The translations under genes were made by a program, and so were the position numbers. From Propionibacteriaceae bacterium ZF39 (GTDB taxonomy: Bacteria > Actinomycetota > Actinomycetes > Propionibacteriales > Propionibacteriaceae): DNA of 64,000 nt. The stretch covers positions 2,356,001 to 2,420,000 of the forward strand of contig CP154795.1 of NCBI GenBank assembly GCA_039565995.1, given 5' to 3'. Shown piece after piece: positions 18,602 through 28,859 of this stretch. Numbering within the stretch: the first letter of the stretch is position 1; each line of letters begins with the position of its first letter. Below the pieces are notes generated by a model, which was given only the letters and a program-made list of their open reading frames with translations, had not been told where the DNA came from and did no database searches.

Positions 18602-18635
18602 CCGGGGGTCGCCCCCCCGGCGCGGACGCGTCCGC
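18602..18635. terminator. GC-only hairpin and palindrome between msrB and the convergent oxidoreductase
   Basis: CCGGGGG-tcg-CCCCCCCGG (18602-18620) is followed at once by the 14-bp palindrome GCGGACGCGTCCGC (18622-18635). A very similar GGTCCGGGGGGTCG hairpin occurs at 41297-41314. It probably acts on both convergent genes. Confidence 0.5.
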
Positions 18636-19573
18636 TAAGGAACCAGGATGATCTTGCCGCGCGAGTGGCCGGTCTCGAGGACGCGATGCGCCTCGGCGGC
18701 CTCCTCGAAGGGCAGCACCTGGGCGATCTCGACCTGGATGTCGCCCGACGCGATGGCTGGGGCGTACTCCTCGAGCCGACGGGGCATGGGCGGGAACACC
18801 GGAATGTGAGCCTCGATGCCTCGCTCCTTGGCCGGCGTCAGGTCGGCCAGCGACGGCAGCACGACGATGCGCCCACCCGGCACCAGGTGATCGAGGCTGG
18901 GCTCGAAGGTGCCGAAATAGTTGCCGTCGATGATCAGGTCCATCTTCGGGCTGACCTCGGTGAAGTCCTGGGTGCGATAGTCGATCGGATGTGCGCCGAG
19001 CTCGGCCAGACGATCCTGGTTGCGCGTCGAGGCGACAGCCCAGACCTCCGCACCGACCCGCTTGCAGAGCTGGATGACGAGTTGACCCACCCCACCGGTG
19101 CCACCGTGCACGAGCACCTTCTCGCCGGCCTGCACCTTGCCCTGATCGATGGCGGCCGTGATGGCCGTGCTGAGCACGAGCCCGGTGCCCCCGAAGACGA
19201 TCGGATCCCCACCCTCGGGCACGCGGGCGAGGCAATCGACGGGCAGCGCGGCATATTCCGCGTAGCAGCCCGAGCGATGCGTCAGCGCCGGCATGCCGAA
19301 GACCGTCTCACCGACCTCGAACTCGGTCACTCCGGGGCCGAGTGCCTCGACGATCCCGCAGGCCTCCCGCCCCAACGTCACCGGGAAGTCCTCCGGCTTC
19401 AGCTTCTTGGCCACACCGGACGATCCATCGCGGATCTTGTAGTCCAACGGGTTGGTCCCCGCGGCCAGGACTCGAATGAGCACCTCGCCGGCCTCCGGCT
19501 CGGGTACGGCCGCGTCGGCGTTGACGGTCATGACCTCCGGACCGCCGAAGCGGTCGATCTGCACAGCTCGCAT
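18635..19573 (-). CDS. Zinc-independent MDR oxidoreductase (quinone oxidoreductase-like)
   Basis: 312 aa. It belongs to the medium-chain dehydrogenase/reductase superfamily: MRAVQIDRFGGPEVM start, GTNPLDYKIRDG, and the NADP-binding VHGGTGGVGQLVIQLCKRVGAEVWAVASTR (Gly-rich). The structural zinc cysteine cluster is absent, as in quinone reductases and zeta-crystallins. The substrate is unknown. It is convergent with msrB and upstream of nothing obviously related. Confidence 0.88.
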   Translation of the reverse strand: MRAVQIDRFGGPEVMTVNADAAVPEPEAGEVLIRVLAAGTNPLDYKIRDGSSGVAKKLKPEDFPVTLGREACGIVEALGPGVTEFEVGETVFGMPALTHRSGCYAEYAALPVDCLARVPEGGDPIVFGGTGLVLSTAITAAIDQGKVQAGEKVLVHGGTGGVGQLVIQLCKRVGAEVWAVASTRNQDRLAELGAHPIDYRTQDFTEVSPKMDLIIDGNYFGTFEPSLDHLVPGGRIVVLPSLADLTPAKERGIEAHIPVFPPMPRRLEEYAPAIASGDIQVEIAQVLPFEEAAEAHRVLETGHSRGKIILVP

Positions 19574-19604
19574 GGGCCCATCTTCGCACCGGCCCGCCTC
19601 GAAC

Positions 19605-20306
19605 TCAGCCGCGGGGATACATCCCCACGGGCTGCCAGCTGATGAGCAGTTCCTCGAGCTCGCGTCGACGACCGGTGAAGAACGGCACTTCCTCGCGCAC
19701 GTGGCGCCGCGCGCCGGACCCGCGCAGGATGCGCATCAGGTCGACGATCCGACCGAGATCGTCGGCCTCGAACGCCAGGATCCACTCATAGTCACCGAGC
19801 GCGAACGACTGCATCGTGTTGGCGCGGACATCGGGATAGTCACGCCCCATCTGACCGTGCTCGCGCAGCAGCTGGCGGCGCTCCTCGTCGGGCAGGAGAT
19901 ACCACTCATAGGACCGCACGAACGGATAGACGCAGATGTTGTCCTTCGCGTCCTCATCGGCCATGAACGCCGGGACGTGGGACTTGTTGAACTCGGCCGG
20001 GCGATGGATCGCGAGCTGCGACCAGACGGGCTCGAGCGAGCGGCCGAGGCGGCTGGCGCGCAGGGCCTGGTACGCCGCCTGCAACGTCTCGTACTCCGGC
20101 GCATGCCACCACACCATGATGTCGGCGTCGGCGCGGAGGCCGGCCACGTCATACCAGCCCCGGATCTTCAGATCCTTGCCCTGCGTGGCCTCGTCGATGA
20201 CGGCCAGGGTCGATGCTGCGGTGTCGGGATGCGCGATCTCGGTGCGGCGGAACACCGACCACATCGTGTAGCGCTGCATCTCGTTGATATCGCGAGCCTT
20301 GATCAC
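19605..20306 (-). CDS. hemQ: Coproheme decarboxylase (chlorite-dismutase fold)
   Basis: 233 aa from GTG 20306, which overlaps the hemE stop (GTGA). It catalyses the last step of the coproporphyrin-dependent pathway, converting coproheme to haem b. Family signatures: [39 protein letters not shown] (contains the catalytic-region Tyr), and [16 protein letters not shown]. The tight overlap with hemE means a shared transcript. In many actinobacteria a protoporphyrinogen/coproporphyrinogen oxidase gene lies between hemE and hemQ; it is missing here. Confidence 0.94.
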   Translation of the reverse strand: MIKARDINEMQRYTMWSVFRRTEIAHPDTAASTLAVIDEATQGKDLKIRGWYDVAGLRADADIMVWWHAPEYETLQAAYQALRASRLGRSLEPVWSQLAIHRPAEFNKSHVPAFMADEDAKDNICVYPFVRSYEWYLLPDEERRQLLREHGQMGRDYPDVRANTMQSFALGDYEWILAFEADDLGRIVDLMRILRGSGARRHVREEVPFFTGRRRELEELLISWQPVGMYPRG

Positions 20307-21388
20307 TGGTCGTCCTTCCTTCCGGCAGCCGCGCGGGCCGCCCGCCTGAGTTCGGGTCCTTCGGTGTGGATCAGTTCGACGACCCGGGACAGGGTCGCGG
20401 GATCGGCCTTCGGCGGTACGCCATGGCCCAGATTGAAGATATGCCCATCGGCCGCCGCACCGGCGCGGATGACGTCGCGTACCCGCTCCGCCAGGACCTC
20501 CCACGGTGCCCCCAGCAGCGCAGGGTCGAGGTTGCCCTGCAGGGCGTACGCCGGCCCCACGCGCCGGGCCGCCTCGTCGAGGGGAATGCGCCAGTCGACA
20601 CCGACGACATCGGCACCGGCCGCGCCCATCAGCGGCAGCAGCTCTCCTGTGCCGACGCCGAAGTGGATCCGCGGCACACCCGTGGCCCCGAGCGCCGACA
20701 GAACCTCCGCCGAATGCGGCATGACATAACGCTCGTAGTCCCGCGCGGGCAGGCTCCCGGCCCAGGAGTCGAAGAGCTGCACGGCCTGGGCGCCGGCCGC
20801 GACCTGGACCTCGAGGAACACCCGCGAGATCTGGGCCAGCCGGGAACACAGGCCGTGCCACAGGTCCGGATCACCGAGCATCAGCGCCTTGGTCCGCGCA
20901 TAGTCCTTGCTGGGCCCGCCCTCGATGAGATAGCTCGCCAGCGTGAACGGCGCCCCGGCGAACCCGATGAGCGGCACCGCGGAGTCGGGCCCGCCCAGCT
21001 CGGCCACGATCAGGCCGACGGCCTCGCTGACATAGCCGACCATGTCGGGCGTGAGCTCGGGCAGGCGATCGAGATCGGCGCGCTCCCGGATGGGCTCGGC
21101 GATGACCGGGCCGATGCCCGGCGTGATCTCCAGATCGAGCCCGACCGCCTTGATCGGCACCACGATGTCGGAATAGAAGATGGCCGCGTCGACCCCGTGA
21201 CGGCGCACCGGCTGCATCGTGATCTCGCGCACCAGGTCGGGCATCGCGCAGGCATCCAGCATGGCGATGCCTTCCCGCACCTCCCGATATTCGGGCAGCG
21301 AACGCCCCGCCTGACGCATGAACCACACCGGGACAGCGTCGTCGGGATTGTTTCGGCGGGCAGCGGCCAGCAGCGGTGCATCGGTCAC
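20303..21388 (-). CDS. hemE: Uroporphyrinogen decarboxylase
   Basis: 361 aa from GTG 21388. It decarboxylates uroporphyrinogen III to coproporphyrinogen III. Signatures: [16 protein letters not shown] near the N-terminus, [15 protein letters not shown], and the C-terminal FNLGHGVPP. The upstream frame is open but unrelated. It forms a two-gene operon with hemQ. Confidence 0.96.
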   Translation of the reverse strand: MTDAPLLAAARRNNPDDAVPVWFMRQAGRSLPEYREVREGIAMLDACAMPDLVREITMQPVRRHGVDAAIFYSDIVVPIKAVGLDLEITPGIGPVIAEPIRERADLDRLPELTPDMVGYVSEAVGLIVAELGGPDSAVPLIGFAGAPFTLASYLIEGGPSKDYARTKALMLGDPDLWHGLCSRLAQISRVFLEVQVAAGAQAVQLFDSWAGSLPARDYERYVMPHSAEVLSALGATGVPRIHFGVGTGELLPLMGAAGADVVGVDWRIPLDEAARRVGPAYALQGNLDPALLGAPWEVLAERVRDVIRAGAAADGHIFNLGHGVPPKADPATLSRVVELIHTEGPELRRAARAAAGRKDDQ

Positions 21389-21499
21389 CGCGCCATCGTG
21401 CCACGCCGACCCCAGAGCGCTCCCCGGAGTCCGACCCGCGGCGGAGGCGGTGATGCGTGGAGTGCGGCGCGCCTGACGCTTGTGTGCTGGTGGCGTGCT

Positions 21500-21505
21500 T
21501 AGGCT
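21500..21505 (+). promoter_or_regulatory. Predicted -10 of the DUF3000 gene (leaderless)
   Basis: TAGGCT ends 7 bases before GTG 21512. Confidence 0.45.
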
Positions 21506-21511
21506 TTGGGG

Positions 21512-22102
21512 GTGGGTCTCAGCAAGGAAACCAGCGCGCTCCCCCAGCCCTTCGCCCGGGCGTTGCAGGAGCTGACCGATCATGTCTGGCGCCCGGAGAT
21601 CGAGATCGACGAAATCCCTGCGCCGCAGCGCATCGCCCCCCATTCGGCCGCGATCACGGCCGACGTGATCAGCGATGGTGACGAACTCGGCAATGGCCGG
21701 CTGGTGCTCCTGCACGATCCGATGGGCAATGACTCCTGGGAGGGCACGTTCCGCCTGGTGTCCTATGCCCGCGCCGATGTCGAGCGCGAGATGGTGACCG
21801 ATCCCCTGCTCGCCGAGGTCGGCTGGAGCTGGCTCACCGATGCCCTCGACCACCATCACGCCGCCTATGTCGCTCCGAGCGGCACCGTGACGTCGGTGGC
21901 CAGCCAGTCCTTCGGATCCATGGCCGATGACCCGGCTCGCGCGGAGCTCGAGATCCGCGCCTCGTGGACGCCGGTGCTGGACGGCGGAGCCGGTCTGGGC
22001 GCCCACCTCTCCGCGTGGGATCGGCTGCTGTGCACGCTCGCCGGCCTGCCCCCGCTGCCCGAGGGTGTGGTCATGATCCCTTCCGCGCGCCGCCATCGCT
22101 GA
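21512..22102 (+). CDS. DUF3000 family protein
   Basis: 196 aa from GTG 21512. The conserved actinobacterial DUF3000 pattern is seen: [56 protein letters not shown], and [10 protein letters not shown]. Its function is unknown. It always lies just upstream of an RNase D-like gene in the conserved gene order (Rv2680-Rv2681 in M. tuberculosis), as it does here with a gap of 23 bases. Confidence 0.92.
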   Translation: MGLSKETSALPQPFARALQELTDHVWRPEIEIDEIPAPQRIAPHSAAITADVISDGDELGNGRLVLLHDPMGNDSWEGTFRLVSYARADVEREMVTDPLLAEVGWSWLTDALDHHHAAYVAPSGTVTSVASQSFGSMADDPARAELEIRASWTPVLDGGAGLGAHLSAWDRLLCTLAGLPPLPEGVVMIPSARRHR

Positions 22103-22112
22103 CAAGGCACGA

Positions 22113-22118
22113 TAGGGT
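22113..22118 (+). promoter_or_regulatory. Predicted -10 of the RNase D gene (leaderless)
   Basis: TAGGGT ends 7 bases before GTG 22126. Confidence 0.5.
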
Positions 22119-22125
22119 GCCGCTC

Positions 22126-23367
22126 GTGGGAACTGAGACAGAGGAGACTGACGATCTTCCGGTCCTCAGCGCCCCCGCGGAGCCGATCAACGATGTGGTC
22201 GCCTCTCCCGACGCTCTCGCGCATACCCTGACCCTGCTGCGTAACGGTTCCGGCCCGGTGGCCGTCGATGCCGAACGCGCCCAGGGTTATCGCTATTCGG
22301 GCCGCGCCTATCTGATCCAGCTGCGACGGGTCGGGGCCGGAACCTTCCTCGTGGACCCCACCGCTTTCGGTGATGAGGGCGGCGAGCTGCGGCCCCTGGC
22401 CGAGGCGATCGAGGACGAGGAGTGGATCATCCACGCCGCGACGCAGGACATCCCGTGCCTGGTCGAGGCCGGCATGGTGCCTCGGCGGCTCTTCGACACC
22501 GAGCTGGCCGGTCGCCTGCTCGGGCACCCGCGAGTCGCCCTCGGCACGCTCATCGAGGTCTATTTCGGCCAGCGCCTCCTCAAGGAACACTCGGCCGCCG
22601 ACTGGTCGACGCGTCCCCTCCCCGAGGACTGGCTCAACTATGCAGCGCTGGATGTCGAGTTGCTGCCCGAGCTGCGTGACCGGCTCGCCGACGACCTGGC
22701 CGAGGCCGGCAAGGACGAGTGGGCGCGGCAGGAGTTCGCGTGGCTGGCCGAGCGCGCGACCGTACGCCCGGCTCCGCGACAGGACCCCTGGCGGCGGACG
22801 TCCGGCATCCATGCCGTCCGCAGCCCCGCCGGCATGGCGATCGTGCGCGAACTGTGGCAGGCCCGCGACGAGATCGCCCGACGCCTCGACAAGGCCCCCG
22901 GCCGCATCCTGCAGGACAAGGCGATCGCCGAGCTCGCCACCCACGCCAAGCCGGGCCGCAACGACCTGCGGTCGGTTCCGGGCTTCCAGCGGCGCAACAC
23001 CCGGCGCTACGAGTCCGACTGGGTCGCGGCCCTCGAACGCGCCCAGGCGCTCTCCCGGGCCCAGCTGCCACCGCTGCACCTGCCGTCGGATGCCCCGCCC
23101 CCGCCGAGGTCATGGGAGAACCGCGACCCGGAGGCGTACGCCCGCTATCTCGCCCTCCGCGAGGTCATGGCCATCCTGGCCGAGGAACACCACCTGCCCG
23201 CCGAGAACCTGCTCAGCCCCGATTCCTGGCGGCGACTCGCCTGGCAGCCGCCCGAAGACCGCTCCGCCGCGGGGGTCGACGCCTTTCTCGTGGGACAGCA
23301 GGCCCGCGACTGGCAACGCGAGATCACCGCTGCTCCGCTGGCCGACGCCCTCGCGAACGCTCTCTGA
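22126..23367 (+). CDS. rnd: RNase D-like 3'-5' exoribonuclease with HRDC domain
   Basis: 413 aa from GTG 22126. The DEDD exonuclease domain begins with [15 protein letters not shown], then [11 protein letters not shown] and [19 protein letters not shown]-terminal HRDC domain ([19 protein letters not shown], then [13 protein letters not shown]) follows. Such enzymes trim structured RNA 3' ends, including tRNA precursors. The first position of the exonuclease motif reads DAE rather than DTE, a common actinobacterial variant. Confidence 0.92.
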   Translation: MGTETEETDDLPVLSAPAEPINDVVASPDALAHTLTLLRNGSGPVAVDAERAQGYRYSGRAYLIQLRRVGAGTFLVDPTAFGDEGGELRPLAEAIEDEEWIIHAATQDIPCLVEAGMVPRRLFDTELAGRLLGHPRVALGTLIEVYFGQRLLKEHSAADWSTRPLPEDWLNYAALDVELLPELRDRLADDLAEAGKDEWARQEFAWLAERATVRPAPRQDPWRRTSGIHAVRSPAGMAIVRELWQARDEIARRLDKAPGRILQDKAIAELATHAKPGRNDLRSVPGFQRRNTRRYESDWVAALERAQALSRAQLPPLHLPSDAPPPPRSWENRDPEAYARYLALREVMAILAEEHHLPAENLLSPDSWRRLAWQPPEDRSAAGVDAFLVGQQARDWQREITAAPLADALANAL

Positions 23368-23390
23368 GTCCGGACCGCACGGAGGGTTCC

Positions 23391-23420
23391 GGTGGGTGAG
23401 CGCTCCGCTCGCACCCCACC
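23391..23420 (+). terminator. Hairpin after the RNase D gene
   Basis: GGTGGG and GAGCG pair with CGCTC and CCCACC, leaving a small bulge and short loop. Confidence 0.5.
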
Positions 23421-23442
23421 CAACCCGTGACAGCATCCGCGC

Positions 23443-24627
23443 GTGACCGAACCCCGACGCCAGCGACTCTGGACGCTGCCGTTCGTCACGCTGTCGGTGT
23501 CACGCACGGCGGTGGGGTTCACGTTCTATCTGCTGGTGCCGACCATTGCGGCGTACGCGATCCGTGCCTATGACGTCACGGAGGAAGGCGCCGGCTGGGC
23601 GAGTTCGTCGTTCTTCTTCGGGGCGCTGATCGCGCGCGCCCTCTCGGGGTGGGTGCTGCAGCGCCATGGCTCCCGCGCCGTCGTGCTCACATCGCTCGCA
23701 GGACTGCTCCTGGCCAGTCTCGGCTATCTCCTGCCGGTGGGCTTCGCCGGGCTGCTCGCCCTGCGGACCGCCCACGGGATCGGTTTCGGCTTCGCGGCGA
23801 CGGCGCTGACCAGCGCGGCGATGATCCTGGCCCCGGCCACCCGGCGGGCGGAGGCCTCGGGCTGGTTCCTGGTCGGGGTGAATCTCGCGACGGGGCTGGC
23901 CCCCTTCATCGCGCTCGCGCTGGTGACGTCCTCGTTCGGGGACGCCGGGGTCTTCTGGCTCACGGCGGCGTTCGCCATCGCTGCCCTGCTGGCCGCGCTG
24001 CCGGTTGCCCGGTCGATCCCGGGCCCACCCGAGGCGTCCGGAGCCACCGGAGCCGGGCTCCGGGGGCTCATGGACGCGCGGGCTCTGCCGATCGCGGGGG
24101 TGGCGGGGCTGTGCACGTTGGCGTACGGCGCGATCCTCACCTATCTCAACCTCCACGCCGCCGAACGCGGACTGCTCGGGGCCGCCGGCTTCTTCTTCCT
24201 CATCTATGCCGCAGTCACCCTCGTCTCGCGTCCCCTGTCGGGAATCCTGCAGGACCGGGGCAATGACGATGTGGTCATGATTCCCCTGCTGGTGGTGTGC
24301 TCAGCAGGCATCGCCCTGACCGCGGTGGCGACCAGCCCTGTCGCGCTGTTCGTGGCAGCGGGTTTGCTCGGCCTGGGCATGGGCACCACCATCAGCGCGG
24401 GCCAGGCGGTGGCCGTGGCCAAGGTCGGCTCGGGCCGCATCGGGCTGGGGCTGTCGACCTATTGGGTCGTGATCGAACTGGGGAGCGCAGTCGGGCCGTT
24501 GCTGTTCGGCTTCCTCGCCCGCCCACTCGGCTTCGGGAACATGTTCCTGGTCGCGGCAACCTTCCCCCTGGCGGCCCTGTTGCTCTATGTCCTCGTCGCC
24601 CGCCGCGTGGCGAGCGCCTCGGACTGA
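23443..24627 (+). CDS. MFS transporter, tandem copy A
   Basis: 394 aa with about 12 membrane segments. Conserved blocks are GFTFYLLVPTIAAYAI, SSSFFFGALIARALSG, HGIGFGFAATALTSAAM, RRAEASGWFLVG and RPLSGILQDRGNDDV. The gene directly downstream is a clear paralogue with the same blocks in the same order, so the two arose by tandem duplication. The substrate is unknown. The pair is inserted between the RNase D gene and dxs, which are usually near neighbours. Confidence 0.88.
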   Translation: MTEPRRQRLWTLPFVTLSVSRTAVGFTFYLLVPTIAAYAIRAYDVTEEGAGWASSSFFFGALIARALSGWVLQRHGSRAVVLTSLAGLLLASLGYLLPVGFAGLLALRTAHGIGFGFAATALTSAAMILAPATRRAEASGWFLVGVNLATGLAPFIALALVTSSFGDAGVFWLTAAFAIAALLAALPVARSIPGPPEASGATGAGLRGLMDARALPIAGVAGLCTLAYGAILTYLNLHAAERGLLGAAGFFFLIYAAVTLVSRPLSGILQDRGNDDVVMIPLLVVCSAGIALTAVATSPVALFVAAGLLGLGMGTTISAGQAVAVAKVGSGRIGLGLSTYWVVIELGSAVGPLLFGFLARPLGFGNMFLVAATFPLAALLLYVLVARRVASASD

Positions 24628-24696
24628 GGACCCCGAGCACGACCTCCGGGCTCCCCTGCCGACCCACCCCGACGGCGCAGGCGCAAGGATGGGGCC

Positions 24697-25914
24697 ATGA
24701 CCAAGCGGAACTCCACGTCCACCGCATCGGGGCGACCGGCGTCCCTGTGGACGCCGACCTTCGTCATGCTGGCGATCGCCCTGCTGGGCGTGGGGTTCAC
24801 GTTCTATCTCCTCGTGCCGACCATGGCCGGCTATGCCGTGGCGAAATATGGTGCGTCCGCCACGGAGGCCGGCCTCGCCAGTTCGTCGTTCTTCTTCGGC
24901 GCGGTCGCCGCCCGTGCCCTCGCCGGCAGGGCCCTGGTCCGGTTCGGAACCCGGTCGGTCGTGCTGGGGTCGGTGGTCTGGCTTCTGGTCTCGTGCGCGA
25001 GCTACCTCCTGCCGGTGGGCCTCGCCGGGCTGATCGTCCTCCGGATCATCCACGGAGTCGGCTTCGGGTTCGCGGCCACAGCTCTGGTCAGCGCCGCCAT
25101 GGCGATGATTCCGCCGACGCGGCGCGCAGAGGGCTCGGGCTGGTTCCTCATGGGCATGACGCTGGCGACGGGGTTCGCTCCCTTCGTCGCGCTGGTGCTG
25201 GTCAACTCCTCGGTGGGACAGACCGGCGTGTTCTGGCTGAGCCTGGGGTGCGCCGCCCTGGCGGTCGGCTGTGTCGCCGCCGTCGCACGGTCACTGCCCG
25301 GGCGACCGGCCAACCCGCCCCCGACCGTGCGGGGCCTCGGGGGCCTGATCGACCGCAAGGCGGTGCCGATCGGGCTGGTGATCGGAGCGTGTGCGTTCGC
25401 GTACGCCCTTGTTCTCGCCTATCTCAATCTGCACGCCGGGCAGCGCAACCTGATCGAGGCCGCGGGGTTGTATTTCCTCGTCTACGCCATCGTCATCATG
25501 GTGTCGCGGCCGGTCGCGGGGATGCTGCAGGATCGCTACAACGACGACGTCGTGACCATCCCGCTCCTCCTGACCTTCGCGGTCGGTCTCGTGATCACTG
25601 CGGTGGCGACCCACCCCGTGGCGCTGCTGGTCGGGGCCGCCCTGGTCGGTCTCGGGTACGGCACCATGCTCTCCGGCGGCCAGGCGATGGCTGTCCACAA
25701 GGTCGGGCACGCGCGCACGGGGCTCGGGGTGTCGACCTATTGGCTGGTGGTCGATCTGGCGACCGGCGTGGGCCCGATCGTGCTGGGCGCGCTGATCGTG
25801 CCGCTCGGTTATCAGAACACCTTCATCGCCGCCGCGGTGCTGCCGATCGGCGCGCTGGTGTTCTATCTGCTCGTGGCGCGGCGCGTCCGGCCGGCCGAAC
25901 CCGAGTCGATCTGA
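24697..25914 (+). CDS. MFS transporter, tandem copy B
   Basis: 405 aa, paralogue of the gene 70 bases upstream. It shares GVGFTFYLLVPTMAGYAV, SSSFFFGAVAARALAG, HGVGFGFAATALVSAAM, RRAEGSGWFLMG, and RPVAGMLQDRYNDDV. By eye roughly half the residues are identical. Copy B has a longer charged N-terminus (MTKRNSTSTASG). It ends 7 bases from the convergent dxs stop. Confidence 0.88.
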   Translation: MTKRNSTSTASGRPASLWTPTFVMLAIALLGVGFTFYLLVPTMAGYAVAKYGASATEAGLASSSFFFGAVAARALAGRALVRFGTRSVVLGSVVWLLVSCASYLLPVGLAGLIVLRIIHGVGFGFAATALVSAAMAMIPPTRRAEGSGWFLMGMTLATGFAPFVALVLVNSSVGQTGVFWLSLGCAALAVGCVAAVARSLPGRPANPPPTVRGLGGLIDRKAVPIGLVIGACAFAYALVLAYLNLHAGQRNLIEAAGLYFLVYAIVIMVSRPVAGMLQDRYNDDVVTIPLLLTFAVGLVITAVATHPVALLVGAALVGLGYGTMLSGGQAMAVHKVGHARTGLGVSTYWLVVDLATGVGPIVLGALIVPLGYQNTFIAAAVLPIGALVFYLLVARRVRPAEPESI

Positions 25915-25921
25915 GGGCGGG

Positions 25922-27835
25922 TCAGGCCTCGCTGGAATCGAGGCCCGCGGTGGCCGGGACCGCCTGGGGCCGCAGGACGGCCTCGACCGCATAGCGGGCG
26001 ATCTCCTGGGACGTCAGGCCGAGCTCCTCGAGAATCTGACCGCGGGAGGCGTGGCCGAGGAACCGATCGGGTACGCCGAACTCGCGCAGCGGAGTGTCGA
26101 TCTCGTGGCGGCGGAGTTCCTGGCTCAGCCGGGACCCGAGGCCACCGACCACACCCGAATCCTCCACCGAGATGATGAGATCGTGCTCGCGGGCCAGGTC
26201 GAGCATCACCGGGTTCACCGGCAGGGCCCAGACGGGGTCGACCAAGGTGACGCCGATGCCCTGATCCGACAGTCGCTCCCCGACCTCGAGGCCGAGCGGG
26301 ACGAACGCGCCGTGGGCCACGACCAGGACCTGACGCTCACCCGACTCGGCGAGCACATCGACGCCGTCGATCGAGCGGACCGCTTCGATGGCGGGCGGCA
26401 GGATGTCCTTGCCGAACCGGACGACGCTTGGCGCATCGGCGATGTCCACGGCGGCGCGGAGCGCCTCCCCCAACCGCACCTCGTCGCGCGGGGCGGCGAG
26501 GTGGAGCCCGGGCACCACGGACAGGATCGAGCAATCCCAGACGCCGTTGTGGCTGGCTCCGTCGGAACCGGTGACACCGGCGCGATCGAGCACGAACGTG
26601 ACGCCCTGACGGTGCAGCGCCACATCCATCACGACCTGGTCGAACGCCCGGTTGAGGAACGTCGAATAGATCGCCACCACGGGATGGAGACCGGCCGCTG
26701 CGAGGCCGGCAGCGGATGCCACGGCGTGCTGCTCGGCGATGCCGACGTCGAACGTGCGCTCCGGGAACGCCTCCGCGAACCGATGCAGGCCGGTCGGGTG
26801 CAGCATCGCGGCCGTGATGGCCACGACATCCTCCCGCTCGCGGCCGATGGCCACGAGGTGTTCGGAGAACACGTCGGTCCAGGCCCGCTGGGGGTTGACC
26901 AGGATGGGTTCGCCGGTGATCTCGTCGATGCGGCCGACCGAGTGGAACCGGTCTTCCTCGTGCTTCTCCGCCGCCGCGAAGCCGCGCCCCTTCTGGGTCA
27001 GCACGTGCACGATGACGGGCCCGCCGAAGCGCTTGGCCTGGGTGAGTGCCCGTTCCACCTCGACGATGTCGTGGCCGTCGATGGGGCCGACATATTTCAT
27101 GCCGAGGTCGGCGAACAGCCCCTGCGGCGCGAGGACGTCCTTGAGGCCGGTCTTGAGGCCGTGGAACCACTCATAGGCGGCCGGCCCGACGAGCGGCGTC
27201 TGGGTCATGGTGCGGCGGATGAAATCGAGGCCCTGCTCATAGCGGCGGTCGGTGCGCAGCGACGTCAGGTGGCGGGCCAGCCCGCCGACGGTCGGCGTAT
27301 AGGACCGGCCGTTGTCGTTGGCCACGATCACCAGGGGGAGATCCTTCTGGATGGCGATGTTGTTGACCGCCTCCCAGGCCATGCCCCCGGTGAGGGCACC
27401 GTCACCGATGACCGCCACCACCGTCCGGTCCTCACCGGTCAGCCGGAAGCCCTTGGCGAGCCCTTCGGCCCACGACAGCGACGACGAGGCATGGGAGCTC
27501 TCCACCCAGTCGTGGTCGGACTCGGACCGGCTGGGATAGCCGGACAGGCCGCCCTTCTGGCGCAACTTGGCGAAGCCGGCCTGGCGGCCGGTGAGGATCT
27601 TGTGGACATAGCTCTGGTGGCCCGTGTCGAACACGATCGGGTCCTTGGGTGAATCGAACACCCGGTGCAGCGCCAGGGTGAGTTCGACCACACCCAGGTT
27701 GGGGCCCAGGTGGCCCCCCGTGCGGCTGACATTGCTCACCAGGAATGCGCGAATCTCCTCGGCGAGCTGAATGAGCTCGTCGCGGTTCAGGTCCTCAAGA
27801 TCACGCGGACCCCGGATGCGATCCAACAAAGGCAT
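25922..27835 (-). CDS. dxs: 1-deoxy-D-xylulose-5-phosphate synthase
   Basis: 637 aa from ATG 27835. It joins pyruvate and glyceraldehyde 3-phosphate, giving the precursor of isoprenoids (MEP pathway), thiamine and pyridoxal phosphate. TPP-enzyme features: [32 protein letters not shown], the [16 protein letters not shown] site, and the transketolase-type [10 protein letters not shown] with Glu. TAAACT (27843-27848, minus strand) ends 7 bases before ATG, so the mRNA is probably leaderless. The position matches dxs1 in the conserved actinobacterial gene order. Confidence 0.97.
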   Translation of the reverse strand: MPLLDRIRGPRDLEDLNRDELIQLAEEIRAFLVSNVSRTGGHLGPNLGVVELTLALHRVFDSPKDPIVFDTGHQSYVHKILTGRQAGFAKLRQKGGLSGYPSRSESDHDWVESSHASSSLSWAEGLAKGFRLTGEDRTVVAVIGDGALTGGMAWEAVNNIAIQKDLPLVIVANDNGRSYTPTVGGLARHLTSLRTDRRYEQGLDFIRRTMTQTPLVGPAAYEWFHGLKTGLKDVLAPQGLFADLGMKYVGPIDGHDIVEVERALTQAKRFGGPVIVHVLTQKGRGFAAAEKHEEDRFHSVGRIDEITGEPILVNPQRAWTDVFSEHLVAIGREREDVVAITAAMLHPTGLHRFAEAFPERTFDVGIAEQHAVASAAGLAAAGLHPVVAIYSTFLNRAFDQVVMDVALHRQGVTFVLDRAGVTGSDGASHNGVWDCSILSVVPGLHLAAPRDEVRLGEALRAAVDIADAPSVVRFGKDILPPAIEAVRSIDGVDVLAESGERQVLVVAHGAFVPLGLEVGERLSDQGIGVTLVDPVWALPVNPVMLDLAREHDLIISVEDSGVVGGLGSRLSQELRRHEIDTPLREFGVPDRFLGHASRGQILEELGLTSQEIARYAVEAVLRPQAVPATAGLDSSEA

Positions 27836-27924
27836 GAGCGCCAGTTTAGGCACGCCTGCACCAATTCGTCGCCACTGGTCCTCCGACCCCGGTCGCGAGT
27901 TGCTGTGCTCCGACCATCCCCGGG

Positions 27925-28347
27925 TCAGAGCCGACGGATGAAGATCTTGCCTCGCAGCGCCTCCTCGACCAGCGCCACAGCCCGGCGTACCCGCACCAGC
28001 TGCGCCGCCTGCTCCTGCCACGCCTCGGCCGCCGACTCCACCACATGGGGCGGCACCTGGTCATCGAGACTCGCCCGCACACCGGCTAGGCCGACCTTGC
28101 TCGCGCGATATTGCCCCTCGACGAACTGCGCCGCAAAACCGGCCAGCACCACCGGGTGGCGGCGCAACACCGGATAACCGCGGAAATCGGCGGGGCAGCA
28201 ATCCAGCAACCACGCCACAGCGGTGGCCTCCCAATCGGGCGCGCCGGGTGGTCGCACGCTCTCGGGCCACCCCGGCGGAACATAGATGGAGGTCTGATTC
28301 TCGACATCCCACTCCCCACGAACAGGACGCGTGTGCATGATGGTCAT
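27925..28347 (-). CDS. Uncharacterised 140-aa protein under a probable SOS box
   Basis: I do not recognise the family. The product has a Trp-rich N-terminal half ([36 protein letters not shown]), a central [19 protein letters not shown], and a long predicted C-terminal helix rich in Ala/Val/Arg ending GKIFIRRL. No membrane segment or signal peptide is seen. ATG 28347 has a GGAAGGG ribosome site. A near-consensus LexA site lies 19-34 bases upstream of the start, so induction by DNA damage is likely. A role in the damage response is inferred from that site alone. Confidence 0.7.
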   Translation of the reverse strand: MTIMHTRPVRGEWDVENQTSIYVPPGWPESVRPPGAPDWEATAVAWLLDCCPADFRGYPVLRRHPVVLAGFAAQFVEGQYRASKVGLAGVRASLDDQVPPHVVESAAEAWQEQAAQLVRVRRAVALVEEALRGKIFIRRL

Positions 28348-28365
28348 ATCCGGCCCTTCCCCTGA

Positions 28366-28381
28366 TCGAATATGTGTTCGA
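28366..28381. promoter_or_regulatory. Probable LexA (SOS) box
   Basis: TCGAATATGTGTTCGA matches the actinobacterial SOS box TCGAAC-N4-GTTCGA at 11 of 12 defined positions. TAAAAT, a good -10 for the minus-strand gene, directly abuts it, so LexA would block that promoter. It lies between the uncharacterised gene (start 28347) and the HIT gene (start 28432) and could affect both. Confidence 0.65.
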
Positions 28382-28431
28382 TTTTAGGTGGGTGATTCCT
28401 TCCGGTCAACCCGGTGCGGAATGCTGGGGGC

Positions 28432-28859
28432 ATGAAATGCATCGCCTGCGCCATCGCCGAGGGAACGCTCGAGGGCGAGGTCGTGCTCCATACCGGGCGC
28501 ACGCTGGCCTTCCTCGATCACCGCCCGGTGTTCAAGGGCCACGTCCTCGTGTGCCCGCTGCCCCATGCCGACAACCTCGACGACCTGTCCCCCGAGCGCC
28601 TGGGCCCGTTGTTCGCCGATGTGCGGCGCATCGGTGCCGCGCTCGAGGACGCCCTCGGCTGCACGGGCACTTTCGTGGCCGTCAACAACAAGGTGTCGCA
28701 GTCAGTGCCCCACCTGCATGTCCACGTCGTGCCGCGGACCAAGGGCGACGGGCTGCGGGGATTCTTCTGGCCGCGGGTGAAGTACGCCGACGGCGAGCTC
28801 GCCGCGCACGGCACGCTGATCCGGGAGGCCTTGGCCCGGAGTGATCGGCTCGAGCAGAG

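Noticed and set aside
26051-27652. 533-codon open frame opposite dxs
   Set aside because: It is a mirror of the high-GC third-position pattern of dxs and has no recognisable domain.
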